Assembly (NCBI GenBank): GCA_026936325.1
Contig: JAPTHN010000007.1
Location: 20,113,974 to 20,177,973 of the forward strand
From: Platynereis dumerilii
Lineage: Eukaryota; Annelida; Polychaeta; Phyllodocida; Nereididae
Direction of reading: 5' to 3'
DNA: 64,000 nucleotides
Below, in pieces: positions 13,364-24,120 of the stretch; the stretch's first letter is position 1, and each line of letters opens with the position of its first letter. A program made the position numbers and the translations under genes. Under the pieces are notes generated by a model. That model was not told the DNA's origin, did not search any database, and saw nothing but the letters and a program-made list of their open reading frames with translations.

Positions 13364-13603
13364 TTACAACCTTTCTGGTACAAAACCTTCAGGGTAACTG
13401 ATAATGCTATTCCTTTGGTGGCGCTTAATGGCAACCTCTGCTGATGTTATTAATTTTTTCATAATCCATAGATTGCCAAGGATCTTTTCCTTTTGACAGG
13501 CAGCAGTCAGATACTGATAACAAGACCAGGCCATGCTCATGATTGAGATGACTGTCACACCTTGAATCACAGGCTGTACAGGCTGTCTGCTTGGGTCCGC
13601 CAA
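13364..13603 (-). other. Exon-like block H, copy in unit 3
   Basis: A 79-codon minus-strand frame containing SIMSMAWSCYQYL and VAIKRHQRNSIISYPEGF. It aligns with the frame at 22791-23163 (LNQSMPWSCYLCL, then QKPFEPENIANYIDQ after one interruption) and with the plus-strand copy near 42200-42400. Frame conservation among copies suggests past coding; each copy is broken. No family recognised. Confidence 0.3.
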
Positions 13604-13664
13604 TCTATCTTTGTAAAATCCTTGAGGGATGGTGAGACTGAGAGGCTGAACTGCCTTTTAATTT

Positions 13665-13901
13665 CTAAAAATCAAATGTAATGTACCAGATCATCTTACA
13701 GGTGAGATTTTGATAACCCATTATACATATGCTTTTAAATGCTGAAGCACTAGGTCTAAAGTTCATGAATATTAATACTCCTGATGGACTGGGAATATAG
13801 AGGCCATTTAGAGGGTTTTCGTTGCACTTCCCATACAGAATCATTTTGCCTTTCTGACAGATAACAGGTTCGCTGGGCAGGCTTAATTGCACACTTCCCA
13901 C
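13665..13901 (-). other. Exon-like block C, copy in unit 3
   Basis: A minus-strand frame of 78 codons containing LSLPSEPVICQKGKMIL. The CQKG-containing block recurs at 23246-23473 (minus; CQKGNLIVRQVGWNS), 29411-29632 (plus; IKRGNMITRQFGWNS), 41717-41950 (plus; IKRGYIITRQFGWNS) and 54770-54855 (minus). Most copies share RQ(V/F)GWNS and end near VNGLTQIYG. Possibly an ancestral exon; function unknown. Confidence 0.3.
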
Positions 13902-14345
13902 CTTTTCACTTTCTCTATAGTTATGGTCTGGCTCCTGACCACCAATCTTTAATCAAGAACTCTGCCTACCAATTTAGTAGCAGTGCTAACGGTCCATAAC
14001 TAATTAGAGATGGAATAATTATCTTCTTCCCAGAAATACCTTTGGTGAAACATTGAGTCATTCTGTTTAGATAGAAAGCTTGGTCTTAGAACTGGAGTTT
14101 TTGGTGAATGTCTATAACTTCAGTCGATTTGGGACAGCAGTTCTGTGGTCTGCTATTATAAGTGAATAATGTTGGCCAGGAACGGCACTGTCTGCGATTA
14201 TGAATTATATCTAGCACCCATATGGATTTGGCAGAAGAAGGTAAAGCTGTTTTTAAAGAGGTTTTCGTTCCTTTGCAGACATTTTTAATTATTTTCACAT
14301 GTGGTCATAATTTCTGAAGCCATAGCCTTTGTAACCAAAACATAA

Positions 14346-15948
14346 TGTATAACAGATAGGAATAGCCTTAGTGATTGTGTATTGAGTGATGATGAATATA
14401 TTGTGAAATGTATTGACAAGTATAAAGATCACAAAAGTGTGTGTACAATCAAGGAAAAACGTTCAGATGTGACTCAATTCAATTTCAATGAAATTGCTGT
14501 GACTGAAATTGAAAAATTGTTCAAGAACATAGATACTAGCAAAGCTACTGGTTTTGATCTTATACCAGCTAAGATTCTAAAATTGAGTGTCAAAAATATT
14601 AAATATCCTGTCACATGTCTTGTCAATGATATGATTCGTACGAGTATTTTTCCTGACATGCTGAAATGTGCTGAGATTGGACCGGTCCACAAAAAAGAAA
14701 GCATCCTAGATAAAAGAAATTATCGACCATTGAGCGTCCTAACATCTCTATCAAAATTATTTGAAAAAAGCATAAACCATCAACTTGCGCTGGCAGGAAA
14801 TTATATTTTCTGTCATTCACTTTCGGCTTACCGACAAAATCACAGCACTCAGCATGTCATGTTACAATTGATTGAAAATGTCAAAAGAAATCTTGATTTG
14901 AAGTTAGCTACTGGATCGGTCCTAATGGACCTTTCCAAAGCATTTGATTGTTTAAGTCATGATCTCATCATTGCTAAACTTCATGCTTATAATTTTAGCA
15001 ATGATGCTCTCAAGCTCATCTCTAGTTATCTGCGTAATCGCAAACAGAGGGTCAAAATTGGAAATACCAGAAGTGACTGGTCAATTATCAAAAAGGGCGT
15101 TCCTCAGGGTTCAGTTGTTGGACCTACCCTTTTTAATTATTTTATCAATGATCTTTTTATGTTTGAAACTGATTTTACCATAGCGAATTACGCGGACGAC
15201 AATACGATCAATGTGATGGTTTTCTTTTAACAACTTACAGGCTAACCCTCAAAAATTTCAATTCATAATTTACGGTTCAAAAGATGAAAATGAAACACTA
15301 TGTGTGGATAATGTAGACATAGAAAAATCCAGTGTTGTCAAACTTCTTGGTGTCTCTGTTGATCAGAAGTTAAGTTTCAAAGATCACATCAAAACAGTAT
15401 GCAGAAAAGCCGCTTGGCAATTAACTGCCTTAGGCAGAATTTCTAGATACTTGTCACAAGAGGCAAGAATGACAATTTTTAGAACTTTTATAGCCAGTAA
15501 TTTTGAATACTGCAAGGTTATCTGGCATTTCTGCTCAAAGACAGACACCAGGAAGATTGAAAAATTACAAGAGAGAGGCCTAAAAATTGTACTACAGGAC
15601 TATGATTCCAATTATGAATCTTTACTTAAAAAGGCCGATATTAAAACGCAGGAAGTAAATAGACTTCGTGGGATCTTGTTAGAAATGTACAAAGCTTTAA
15701 ATGATCTGTCACCTGCCTACATTAGAGAGCTATTCTCCGAAAAACACACAAGTTATAATCTTGTGCGTAAGCATCAGCTGAAATTGGCTCATTGTAGAAC
15801 CAAGGCCTTTGGCCTTCAGACATTTTCCTATCAAGGAGCCCGCATGTGGAACATGCTGCCAAATAATTATAAAGAAACGGAAGAACTCAAAGACTTTAAA
15901 AACAAAATTATGAAATATGATGTTGAGACACTAAGGTCTCAAATATGA
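14346..15948 (+). pseudogene. LINE A reverse transcriptase remnant
   Basis: First piece (to 15230) reads the RT core in order: ATGFDLIPAKILKL, NYRPLSVLTSLSKLFEK, LMDLSKAFDCLSHDL (catalytic Asp), KKGVPQGSVVGP and NYADDNT (YADD at 15189-15200). The frame then fails after VMVFF, where about 70 bp expected between YADD and the NPQKF block appear to be lost. The second piece (15304-15948) continues in another frame with VKLLGVSVDQKLSF, RKIEKLQERGLK and FSYQGARMWNMLP, the usual C-terminal region of this LINE group. The 5' end lacks the endonuclease. Confidence 0.88.
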
Positions 15949-16174
15949 AGATAGCCTACTATTATTATTTTTAACTTCATTTACATTCTGTTTTAATAGT
16001 AAATTTTATAATAATTCTATGTACTTAATTTTATGTCCTATTTTAATTTATTTTATCTGTTTCTGTCATTTTATTCTCTGTTATACTTTCGGTGATACTA
16101 GCTTCAAGCTAATGTTTATTTGTTATACAAACCGAAGTGAAATAAAACTTGTCTTATGTCTTGTCTTATGTCTT
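14346..16174 (+). mobile_element. LINE A, CR1/jockey-like, 5' truncated
   Basis: A non-LTR retrotransposon fragment carrying reverse transcriptase and the C-terminal region but no endonuclease. It ends with a short tandem tail of GTCTTAT-type units (16151-16174), a 3' signature of CR1-like LINEs. It sits in unit 3 where unit 1 has uninterrupted homologous sequence near 5160. No clear target-site duplication was found. Frame breaks show it is an old, dead copy. Confidence 0.88.
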
Positions 16175-18239
16175 ACAACATGTGTTACAGATGATTTCAT
16201 ATTTGTAGACATTTGAGGTAGAAAATACATCATTTTTCTTGCAATTTTCATTGGTCGAGAGAAGGTATGACACCACTCTCTCCTGAAAAGTGACATAGCG
16301 TTTTACATGGGTGACCATGGCATTTTGAGCCATTGATCTCCTGACAGGGACTCCCTTTAGCAGTTTCTAGTGAGAGTTTCAGTTTGTGTTTCACACATTT
16401 TCAGTACATGCATTCTGCAAGTCCAATGTTGTGCATTCAGACAATTCGGAAAAGGTGATCCATGCAATGACTGTTTATACAGAAAATGAACATGTATAAT
16501 TGTGAATGTAACATTTTCTCAGAAGAGGGGCTCAGCTCAGGAGGCAGGACAATGGGCTAACAATCGTGGAGTGTGAAATACAACTGTTCATGAAGAAGTG
16601 AAAGAGTTCATGTGGATTGCGGTTTGACATGTGTGAACAACTGCCCCAATACCAAGTTGGCCTTTGCTGTATACTATTGGTCAAAATTATGACATCAATT
16701 TTCCAGCAAACATCACTTGCTTGAAGCAAACTGAAAAAAAGTGACACGCAATGGGCAAATTGACCAATCACCTGGCAGGATTTTCTGATGTCAGACCAGA
16801 AATTTTGCTAAATATTTTGTTATTTGAGGAAAGTCTACAAATATGAAATCATCTGTAAAGAAATTATTTTGAAATCATCTTTTGGATAGAGATTCTGCAA
16901 TGATATATTTTTTCAAACAATATTTATGTGAGTTTGAACCAGCAGTCGACACTTTTGAGTTATCATGTACAGCTGTGAGAAATGTCATTCTGCAATAGTC
17001 ATTAAGTCTAAATGTTTTGACATCAATGCTGATGAAAGACACTTTTGGGGTAAATAAGGTGGAGAATATCTAAACAGGATGCAAGAAGTGCTCAGCTGTA
17101 AAAAATATGCATTGATACATTTTTATCATAGGTAAGAAAACACATGAAATAATTCACTTCAAGATGCTTGATGTATTGAACTTTCTCGGTTAAATGATGC
17201 ACAATTCAAGGGCTCTATGATCTAAGCTTAGCTGCTTGAATCAACTTATTCATATATGTATACTCAGAAAAATGCTAAAAGCTACAAAACATGGTAGCAG
17301 GACAATGTGGTTATACATTGAACAGTATAGACACTATATCAGCAGAATTGATGATATATTGTGAGTATACTCTGCTTATCTGATCCCTTTAGTTTCAGTC
17401 GCCCAGTTTCCCCAATGGGGCTATTACGATGCAAATGACTAATGGTCGCCCTGGGATTGCGGGATCCAATCCACTTGTATTTTGTTGTAGCTTTGTATGT
17501 TTTTCTCACTCATTTCATTAGAGTGAATAATGTGTGTTTGCCTATAGCATGAGTCCAATTTAAGGTTCAATGCAAAGGCTGTACAAGTGGTCTACCGGGA
17601 TACACCAAAAATGTAGATGATAATAAACCAATGTAGATGTTTGTTGTCAAGTATGCAACCTAGTGTTTTTCATAAAAGGAATAATTATATATTATGTTGG
17701 AGCAAGAAAGCAAAACAATTTAGTCAATGCACCAAAGTAAAGATTTTGTCCTTATTAAGTGTAAAGGGTGGCCTGAGTGGAAACTCCACCATAATTACTT
17801 GTGACTTTCCTGGAAACTCGCCATGTGTGACACCAAAAAAGAAAGGAGAGAGAATAGGAATGGCTTTGCTACTGTGTCTGACTGTTTTCGTTTATTGTAT
17901 CTTACCATTAATTCATGGACCCATCCGTCTTTCATGGCAAAACTATGGGTTGCTTGCCCAGAAAAACTTGCATACAACCTGTTACTACCCACCATAGGGT
18001 TTTAGACAAACTGCCCGCTCAATTTTCTATCTCCATTGTCCCCGCTGCTTCTCTTCCAAAATTCAACTTATAGATCGTTCACCACTCCCTAGCCATGTTC
18101 ATATCTTTCTTCAAGTAGTGTTTAACCAGCATGTGAAGCCACTGAATGGCCCTAGTAGTAGAGGAACGTGCCATAGGTTCCGTGACCAATTTCTCCGACT
18201 CAATTTTTCGATGCAAATTCTGTTAGATGGGTTCAAAAT

Positions 18240-19000
18240 AAGAAAATTTAGCGAGGGTACCCCTCTCAAAAGTTCGGGCTAACTCCACCAGCGGCCATTT
18301 TCCAAAATGGCCGCCAAAATTCAAAATTTGCCATAATTCCACTTCTATTTGGCCTAGAGATTCAAATTTTGGGTCAAAATATAGGTTTTAAGGGTCAAGA
18401 AACCCAATAAACATATTCCTAAAGGTGTCTGCCCAACCTTAGTGGTCATAATCCAATATGGCAGCCAAAATGGCTGACGAAAATGAATAACTCACAATTC
18501 CTGTATCATAAACTCAAAATATGGAGTTGGACCTTCATACAATATGTTTACATACCTCAGAGAAGTCAAATGTTGTGATTAATGATTTGTGTATTCAACC
18601 CCTATGGTTCCATATCCAATATGGCCACCAAAATTACCATTCAAAATGCCCTAAATCTCACTTTTATCACAACGAAGCCACAATTTGGTCTTTTATTTGG
18701 AGAAAAATCAATATATGTACTTTAATTGTCCAAAGCAACTGACTAATAACAATTCATAAGATTTACACACAAATCTGTTCTAATAATCCAATATGACTGC
18801 CAAAATGGCTGCCCAAATTACTAAAAATATATCAAAATTTTACATAATTAATTGGTCTACATTGGTAATCTTGGCATTAATATAAATCTTTTTAATTGCC
18901 AAAGAGTTCTGTTATCAGTATTTGACAAATGAACACACTACCCTATGGTTAGAGATCCAATAATGCTGCCAAAAGGCCTCCCAAGAAGGTTCAAATGTGA
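18240..19000. repeat. Degenerate ~165-bp tandem repeat
   Basis: Four to five diverged copies, each centred on a motif like TCCAATATGGCNGCCAAAATGG (near 18300, 18452, 18612, 18789 and 18955), spaced about 160-175 bp apart. Copies share further words such as TTATCACAA and CTATGGTT. No coding frame persists. Most array units lack this patch. Confidence 0.7.
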
Positions 19001-19134
19001 ATTTTTATCACAATTTATTGTCATGTTTACTAAATATCAATGTGGAATGGTCTATGAATTCCATTTAAATTGTTAATATACAGATTGTAGGCACTTAATT
19101 GATTGGCAAAATTTAAAGCTTCTGTCATTGTTAA

Positions 19135-21402
19135 ATGCAATTGGACTGCCCATTTGCAATAAAGATTACTTTTTTTTAATAGCAATTCAAAGGCTCATGT
19201 CATCAGTTGAATAACATCTACCTTTGCGGTCTCAAAATGCATCTCTGAAGCACGGCTGATCAGCTACTGACCTCTGTGTCATCTGTCAGGTAGTAGTCTG
19301 CCTGTACTTAACATAGGCTGTATTATTGTATTTATAACAATTTGTTGTATTTTTGGTCCTTGAGTGCTCGGTTATGAAGTGTCTTGTTGTAAAAGTCACT
19401 GTAAAACTATTAAGTAACAGTAATATCACTCATAGGGAATTTGAGAATGTAATATCAACCTTACTGCATGATGAGAGCTGAATATGTCTTCCACGTAAAC
19501 CAACAAAGAATGAAGAGATTCCTGAAGGTCTAATTCTGTCAAGTTTGGGAGGAAGATGACTTTTCTGGACATGTGACTGCTTTGCCAATTGGAGAGACAA
19601 AACACTTGAAATTAACATCAAATTCAAATTCTCTGATTTGGCTCCCAGTTAATAATAATAGCTGTTTGTAAATCATTGTAAAACAGGAAACATTTTAGGA
19701 TATTGTTAACATGATTCTTTCAATCACCATTCAGCAATGGTTACATCTGAAACCTGATTGTATAAGAGACTGTAGCTTGTCGTTATTGGAAATGGTATAG
19801 GTTGTTGGCTTTGCTGTAGCTACAGCCAATGGATAATATATTTAAGTAGCCAATTATATCCTTGTAAAAGATGCATGTAATATGTTGTCAGTAGAGGATG
19901 GTTGCATGTGTGTTGCAACATCTTATGAGACTTAAACATATGTGCATGTTGTCAAGGAATTTCATGGGAGAAAACTCAGTTATTTTAGAATTTAAGTCTA
20001 AATTTCTGGAAGGGCTTGCTGACTGGGAGACTGGGGATTAGTTACAGAAATGTTTGCACAATCTGAAAATGCATATCATATGTTGCTAGCAACATTGCAG
20101 GACTTACAACCATCCTGTACTCAGTGACCGCAAGGATCGCTATAGCCCAATAAGGTGCTGCAGAGGCGTAAAACACAAACACACACAGTGACTGCAAGGA
20201 TAGTGGTTGCTTATAATATACCAGGTGGCTTAGGGTGTCCCAAAAAATGAGAAAGTCTGAAATTCACTGGGGCTAACCTCTAAATGTGTTCTATAGCCCC
20301 TCTCTGACTCCCATGTAAAATTTCAGCTCATTTGAAGGTGTTTTAGATGTTGCTCAAGAGCCCCAAAGATAGATGGGGGTTTAACATTGAATTTTCATGC
20401 GAAAATGGCTATTTTTGCAAAAGCTCACAAATTATCAGTTTCAGTCCACCCAAACGCATGGATAGTTGATACAAAGACGTATAAATTATTCTGCACACTG
20501 CGGTACCAATTTCATATCTGTACCTTACTTGGTTCTTGTGTAATTGGCAATTATATATATAAACATACACTATTTTACATGAAAAATTTTTTAGGACACC
20601 CTAAGGTGGCTATTATGTTTCAGATATATGACCATAGCTGAAGAGTCCTCAAAAGAATCTGTTCTTGTCAACAATGTCCTAATGTCCTGTTTTATTTTCC
20701 TGTTTTACTGCTTTTACACTAACAGGCTCCGAGTAGCCGGAAGTCAAGCCTGAGAATTTATATATATTTTGATAAATTACAGATTTTTCTCTCAGTTTGG
20801 TACAAGATTGTACATGAAGGAGATTTTTCTTCCATAATTTGAACTTTTGTATTTGCCTTAATATATTAATATTTTGATTTAATTTGCCATTAAAATATTC
20901 AGGTAGGAGTGTGTCTGAAACTACTATGTTGCCAATCTTTGACAGTACCAGAGTCAGTAGTACATTTAGCTAAATATTCAAATTTTTAGGGCAACTTGCT
21001 AATAAGAATTTCACTTCAAATTGGCCATTAGCAGCAATAATTAAAAGAGGAGTTGCAGTAAGGTTGATAATACATTCTCCAATTCCCCGTGAGTGAAATT
21101 AGTATTACTCCGTAATAGTTTTGCAGTAAACTTTTCCTACAAGACACTCCATGGCCTAGCACCCATAGACCAAAAATACAACAAATTCTTAAAAAGACTA
21201 TAATACAGCCTATGTTAAGTACAGGCAGACTACTACCTGACAGATGGATCAGAGGTCAGTATCTGATCAGCAGTGCTTCAGGGATGCATTCTGAGACTAC
21301 ATGCAAAGGTGGCAAAGGTAGATGTTATTCAACTGATGAAATGACCCTTTTAATTGCAATTAAAAAAGTAATCTTTATTGCAAATGGACAGTCCAGTTGC
21401 AT
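19135..21402. mobile_element. TTAA-flanked transposon with ~350-bp inverted ends
   Basis: The sequence from 19135 to about 19485 is repeated in inverted form from about 21045 to 21402 (both ends read ATGCAAYTGGACTG inward, then TTTGCAATAAAGATTAC, and later GTAGTAGTCTGCCTGTAC). Both ends abut TTAA (19131-19134 and 21403-21406), the target of piggyBac- and Kolobok-type transposons. The interior has no transposase frame and holds another MITE. Superfamily is uncertain. Confidence 0.75.
20230..20604. mobile_element. 375-bp MITE nested in the TTAA element
   Basis: The ends TTAGGGTGTCCCAAAAAA and, reverse-complemented, TTAGGGTGTCCTAAAAAA form inverted repeats. The hexamer GGTGGC flanks it directly on both sides (20224-20229 and 20605-20610), reading as a 6-bp target duplication. 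No coding content. Confidence 0.8.
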
Positions 21403-22790
21403 TTAACTATGGCAGGTACTCTTTTAGTTTATATAATCCACAAAGTATTCTTTAGGTTGACTCCAAATTTTACAAAAAAGAAAACCCCCACATTGCAAGC
21501 TTGCTTTTCTTTCCACTGCCTCTTATCTGGCGTTGGTAGCATTCTTGTCAAGAAGCAAGATGAGTTAACATTTTAAGGCACTATGTTGTACGGCAAAAAA
21601 GCAATTCTTGCAAATAAAAGTATATGGTAGTGTTGTTCTCGCAAAAAAAAAAAAAAAAAAAAAATTGGGTGATATGACAATGAATGAGCAAGTAACATCT
21701 TGTGCCACAAATGGTTAATGGAGAATAACACTTTTAATAAAGTAATGTTTATTGATAAATATGCACAATTCCAGACATGAAAACTTTTAGCATGTACTTT
21801 GAGAAAGAGCCAAGAAGCCAAAACAATCAGAAGACTGGTGGGCGAAGTATTTTTTTGCAATGTTTACATCTTTACAACAAGGCATGTATCTCGCAGATGC
21901 AATGCAATGTAAAATATATTTTTTATGCCTCATCCTTACCACATTATTTTTCTCTTATGAAACTTCAATTTTGGACACTTTGATTAAAAGATTTGGTATT
22001 TTATCGCCTTTTAGAACACTTGAATGAGATTGCAGAATTATTGTGGTTTCAGGTGTGAAACTTTCCCTTAAAAATTTTAATCCCATAACACAAACCTTGT
22101 CATTTTGACAAGATCAGTGTGACACTTTTTTATGTCTCATTGATTGAACTGCCTCACATTCATCAGCTGGCAACTGGCAGAAATATGAAAACTGAGGCTA
22201 ACTCAATCGAATTGAGAAGCCAGGCAATAGCGATTAACTGAAACAATGTTTTGGAAACATTCTCAATTTTAAACTGAAATGAAAAATTATGAGCTTTTTC
22301 TTCAAAAGCAAATTATTTTGATAAGACAGCCAATGTACAGTGTACTGCTCCTGTTTTACCAAATCTTAAGGCTGGCATAAAAGCAATGATTCTTCTTAGG
22401 TATTTTGAAGCAGGTAGAGAAGACGAGTCTTTCTCAGAAGCAAGGAAATCTCTTCATCAATTACACAAGAAAAGGGAATAACATTTTTTTGTGTATTGTT
22501 AGATTTTTCCAACTGATCACTTATGTTTCATTTCCTTTTGAGATATTGGCATAGCGTACAAGGCATCAAGCATAGAATAGAAGAACGCAATCATATGGAG
22601 GCCAGCTGATTTCTTTACCTGTTGTGGTATAATATCTCATTCTCCACAGTGATAAATTCTTTTGTGTCTTGTTTGTGATCTAAAATAGCCTATCGCTCAA
22701 CCTCTATCATAAAAGGTTGACAAAGTATCAGTTAAATACCCAGTGCAAAGCAGTGAAGAGGGTCCCTAATCTCCTGCGTATGACTACAGG

Positions 22791-23163
22791 TTAGGTAGCA
22801 CATGACACATCCTGATGGAAAATGTACTTCATTATGACCCTCTGTCTATTTCGGTATAATGGCCAGATCCAATAGGCTTGGAAGATAAAGAGGCAAAAAA
22901 TGATCTGGTCAATGTAATTGGCAATATTTTCTGGCTCAAAAGGCTTCTGGATTACTAATAACTTCATTCCTTTAGTGGTGCTTAATGACAACCAGGCAGG
23001 ATATTAGGAGGTTCTTCATAAATTCATAGATTGCTCGGGGTTTTTTCTTATTGACACCCAGCTCATTCAAACACAGATAACATGACCAGGGCATGCTTTG
23101 ATTGAGATGACTGCCACAATTTGAATCATGGGCTTCATAGTCAGCCTGCCTTGGGTCAACCAA
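22791..23163 (-). other. Exon-like block H, best-preserved copy
   Basis: Two adjoining minus-strand frames. One begins VDPRQADYEAHDSNCGSHLN and continues through MPWSCYLCLNELGV and AIYEFMKNLLIS. After an in-frame stop, the other carries PENIANYIDQIIFC followed by a hydrophobic aromatic run (LFIFQAYWIWPLY) and basic residues. The hydrophobic run could be a membrane helix. The plus copy near 42300-42400 keeps NYINQIIFCHFIILTYWIWP. Conservation is suggestive, but there is no family match I can defend. Confidence 0.3.
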
Positions 23164-23245
23164 TCTGTCTTTATAAAAGCCACGAGGGATGGTGAGACTG
23201 AGAGACTGAGCCGCCTTTCAATTTCAAGAAACTAGATACAGTGAA

Positions 23246-23473
23246 CTAGATTATCTTACATCTGGAATTTTTATGGGACTTCCACCACCCATATATCTGT
23301 GTCAGTCCATTCACAGGTTTTTCTCTTTGGCAGGGAGGACCTATCTGAACTTTACTTACAAACGACCCCTTTTTTACTTGCCAAGGGATGGAATTTGTCA
23401 TACTATTCCATCCAACCTGTCTCACAATTAGATTACCTTTTTGACAAGATGATAGGCTAGCTAAGTAGCTCAA
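23246..23473 (-). other. Exon-like block C, best-preserved copy
   Basis: A 75-codon minus-strand frame containing LSSCQKGNLIVRQVGWNS and PCQREKPVNGLTQIYG. It is uninterrupted here, while the homologous plus-strand copy at 41717-41950 stops just before the GLTHIYG match and the copy at 33400-33560 has several stops. Downstream DNA (toward 23180) is shared by all arms. Likely a decayed exon; function unknown. Confidence 0.3.
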
Positions 23474-23849
23474 TTTAAGAAATCTCTTACTATTTCAATT
23501 TATAATGTAGCTAAATAAATGATTTATTTGACTTCTAGCCATTAATCTTTGACAAAGTCAAGATGTTTACAAAAACAAAGGCTTACTTCCTAGTCTGACA
23601 GAAAATTAGAGCAAAAAATAAGTTTTCGATGGTAAACAGTAATCGTTGTTCACAGAAATTTGTAACTTAAATACAAAGCAAAAACTTTAGGCACAGTTTT
23701 TGAACCACATCTCATGATTGATCACTTCTGCCGAACAGTAATTGTCACCAATGCTTCAGGATTTTTTGGGTACTGGTGTCATATCTTTGTCAGTGAAAGT
23801 TGAGGAAAGTCTCTTCAATGAAGTTTGCCACTTACCGCCTCCCAGTGTA

Positions 23850-24120
23850 GGAAAGTATAGAAAACCTATCAGTTACTCTCCCTTACACATAACACCATTA
23901 ATGGACTGATTCAGATGTGAATGGAAGTGCCATATCGAATTCTTGAGGTAACTCAATCCTGCGGTCCCTATCTAGTTTCTAAAGATGGGAATTAAGTTCA
24001 GACGCACCATCCCTCAAGACAATTGTGAAGACACATTGCTTGTCTGAAGCTGAATACTTGCAAATTTTATATAGTCCTAAGAGTAACCTTCACACAAAGT
24101 CACAATAAAGCAATTAACAG
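23850..24120 (-). other. Exon-like block K, minus copy in unit 4
   Basis: In reverse sense this block opens with a T-rich run ending TTTGCAAG, where three other copies read TTTGCAG (a splice-acceptor-like string). It then encodes a QCVFT-type segment, AGGGATGGTG and CATATCGAATTC-like words. Homologous blocks lie at 28170-28380, 34010-34290, 40725-40920, 43255-43500, 51575-51730 and 55905-56130. This copy is interrupted in frame. Confidence 0.3.

Larger units (their letters stand above)
9234..17343 (+). repeat. Array unit 3
   Basis: Module A at 9234-9450, the shared block GACTTTCCTGGAAAC at 9849-9863, CAGCTGGCAACTG at 10667-10679, exon-like block E at 12433-12575, and a minus-sense arm at 13340-14300. 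It is interrupted by a MITE (10897-11868) and LINE A (14346-16174). Sequence at 16860-17343 matches the ends of units 1 and 2. Net of insertions it is about 5.3 kb. The stretches 12600-13300 and 16200-16850 hold nothing I recognise. Confidence 0.75.

Noticed and set aside
23246-24120. Blocks L5 and K share a reversed stretch (GCCTTGAGGGATGG), at first taken for the ends of a transposon.
   Set aside because: The match is limited to about 150 bp inside both blocks, with no target duplication or shared border. It is better explained by an older inverted duplication within the unit.
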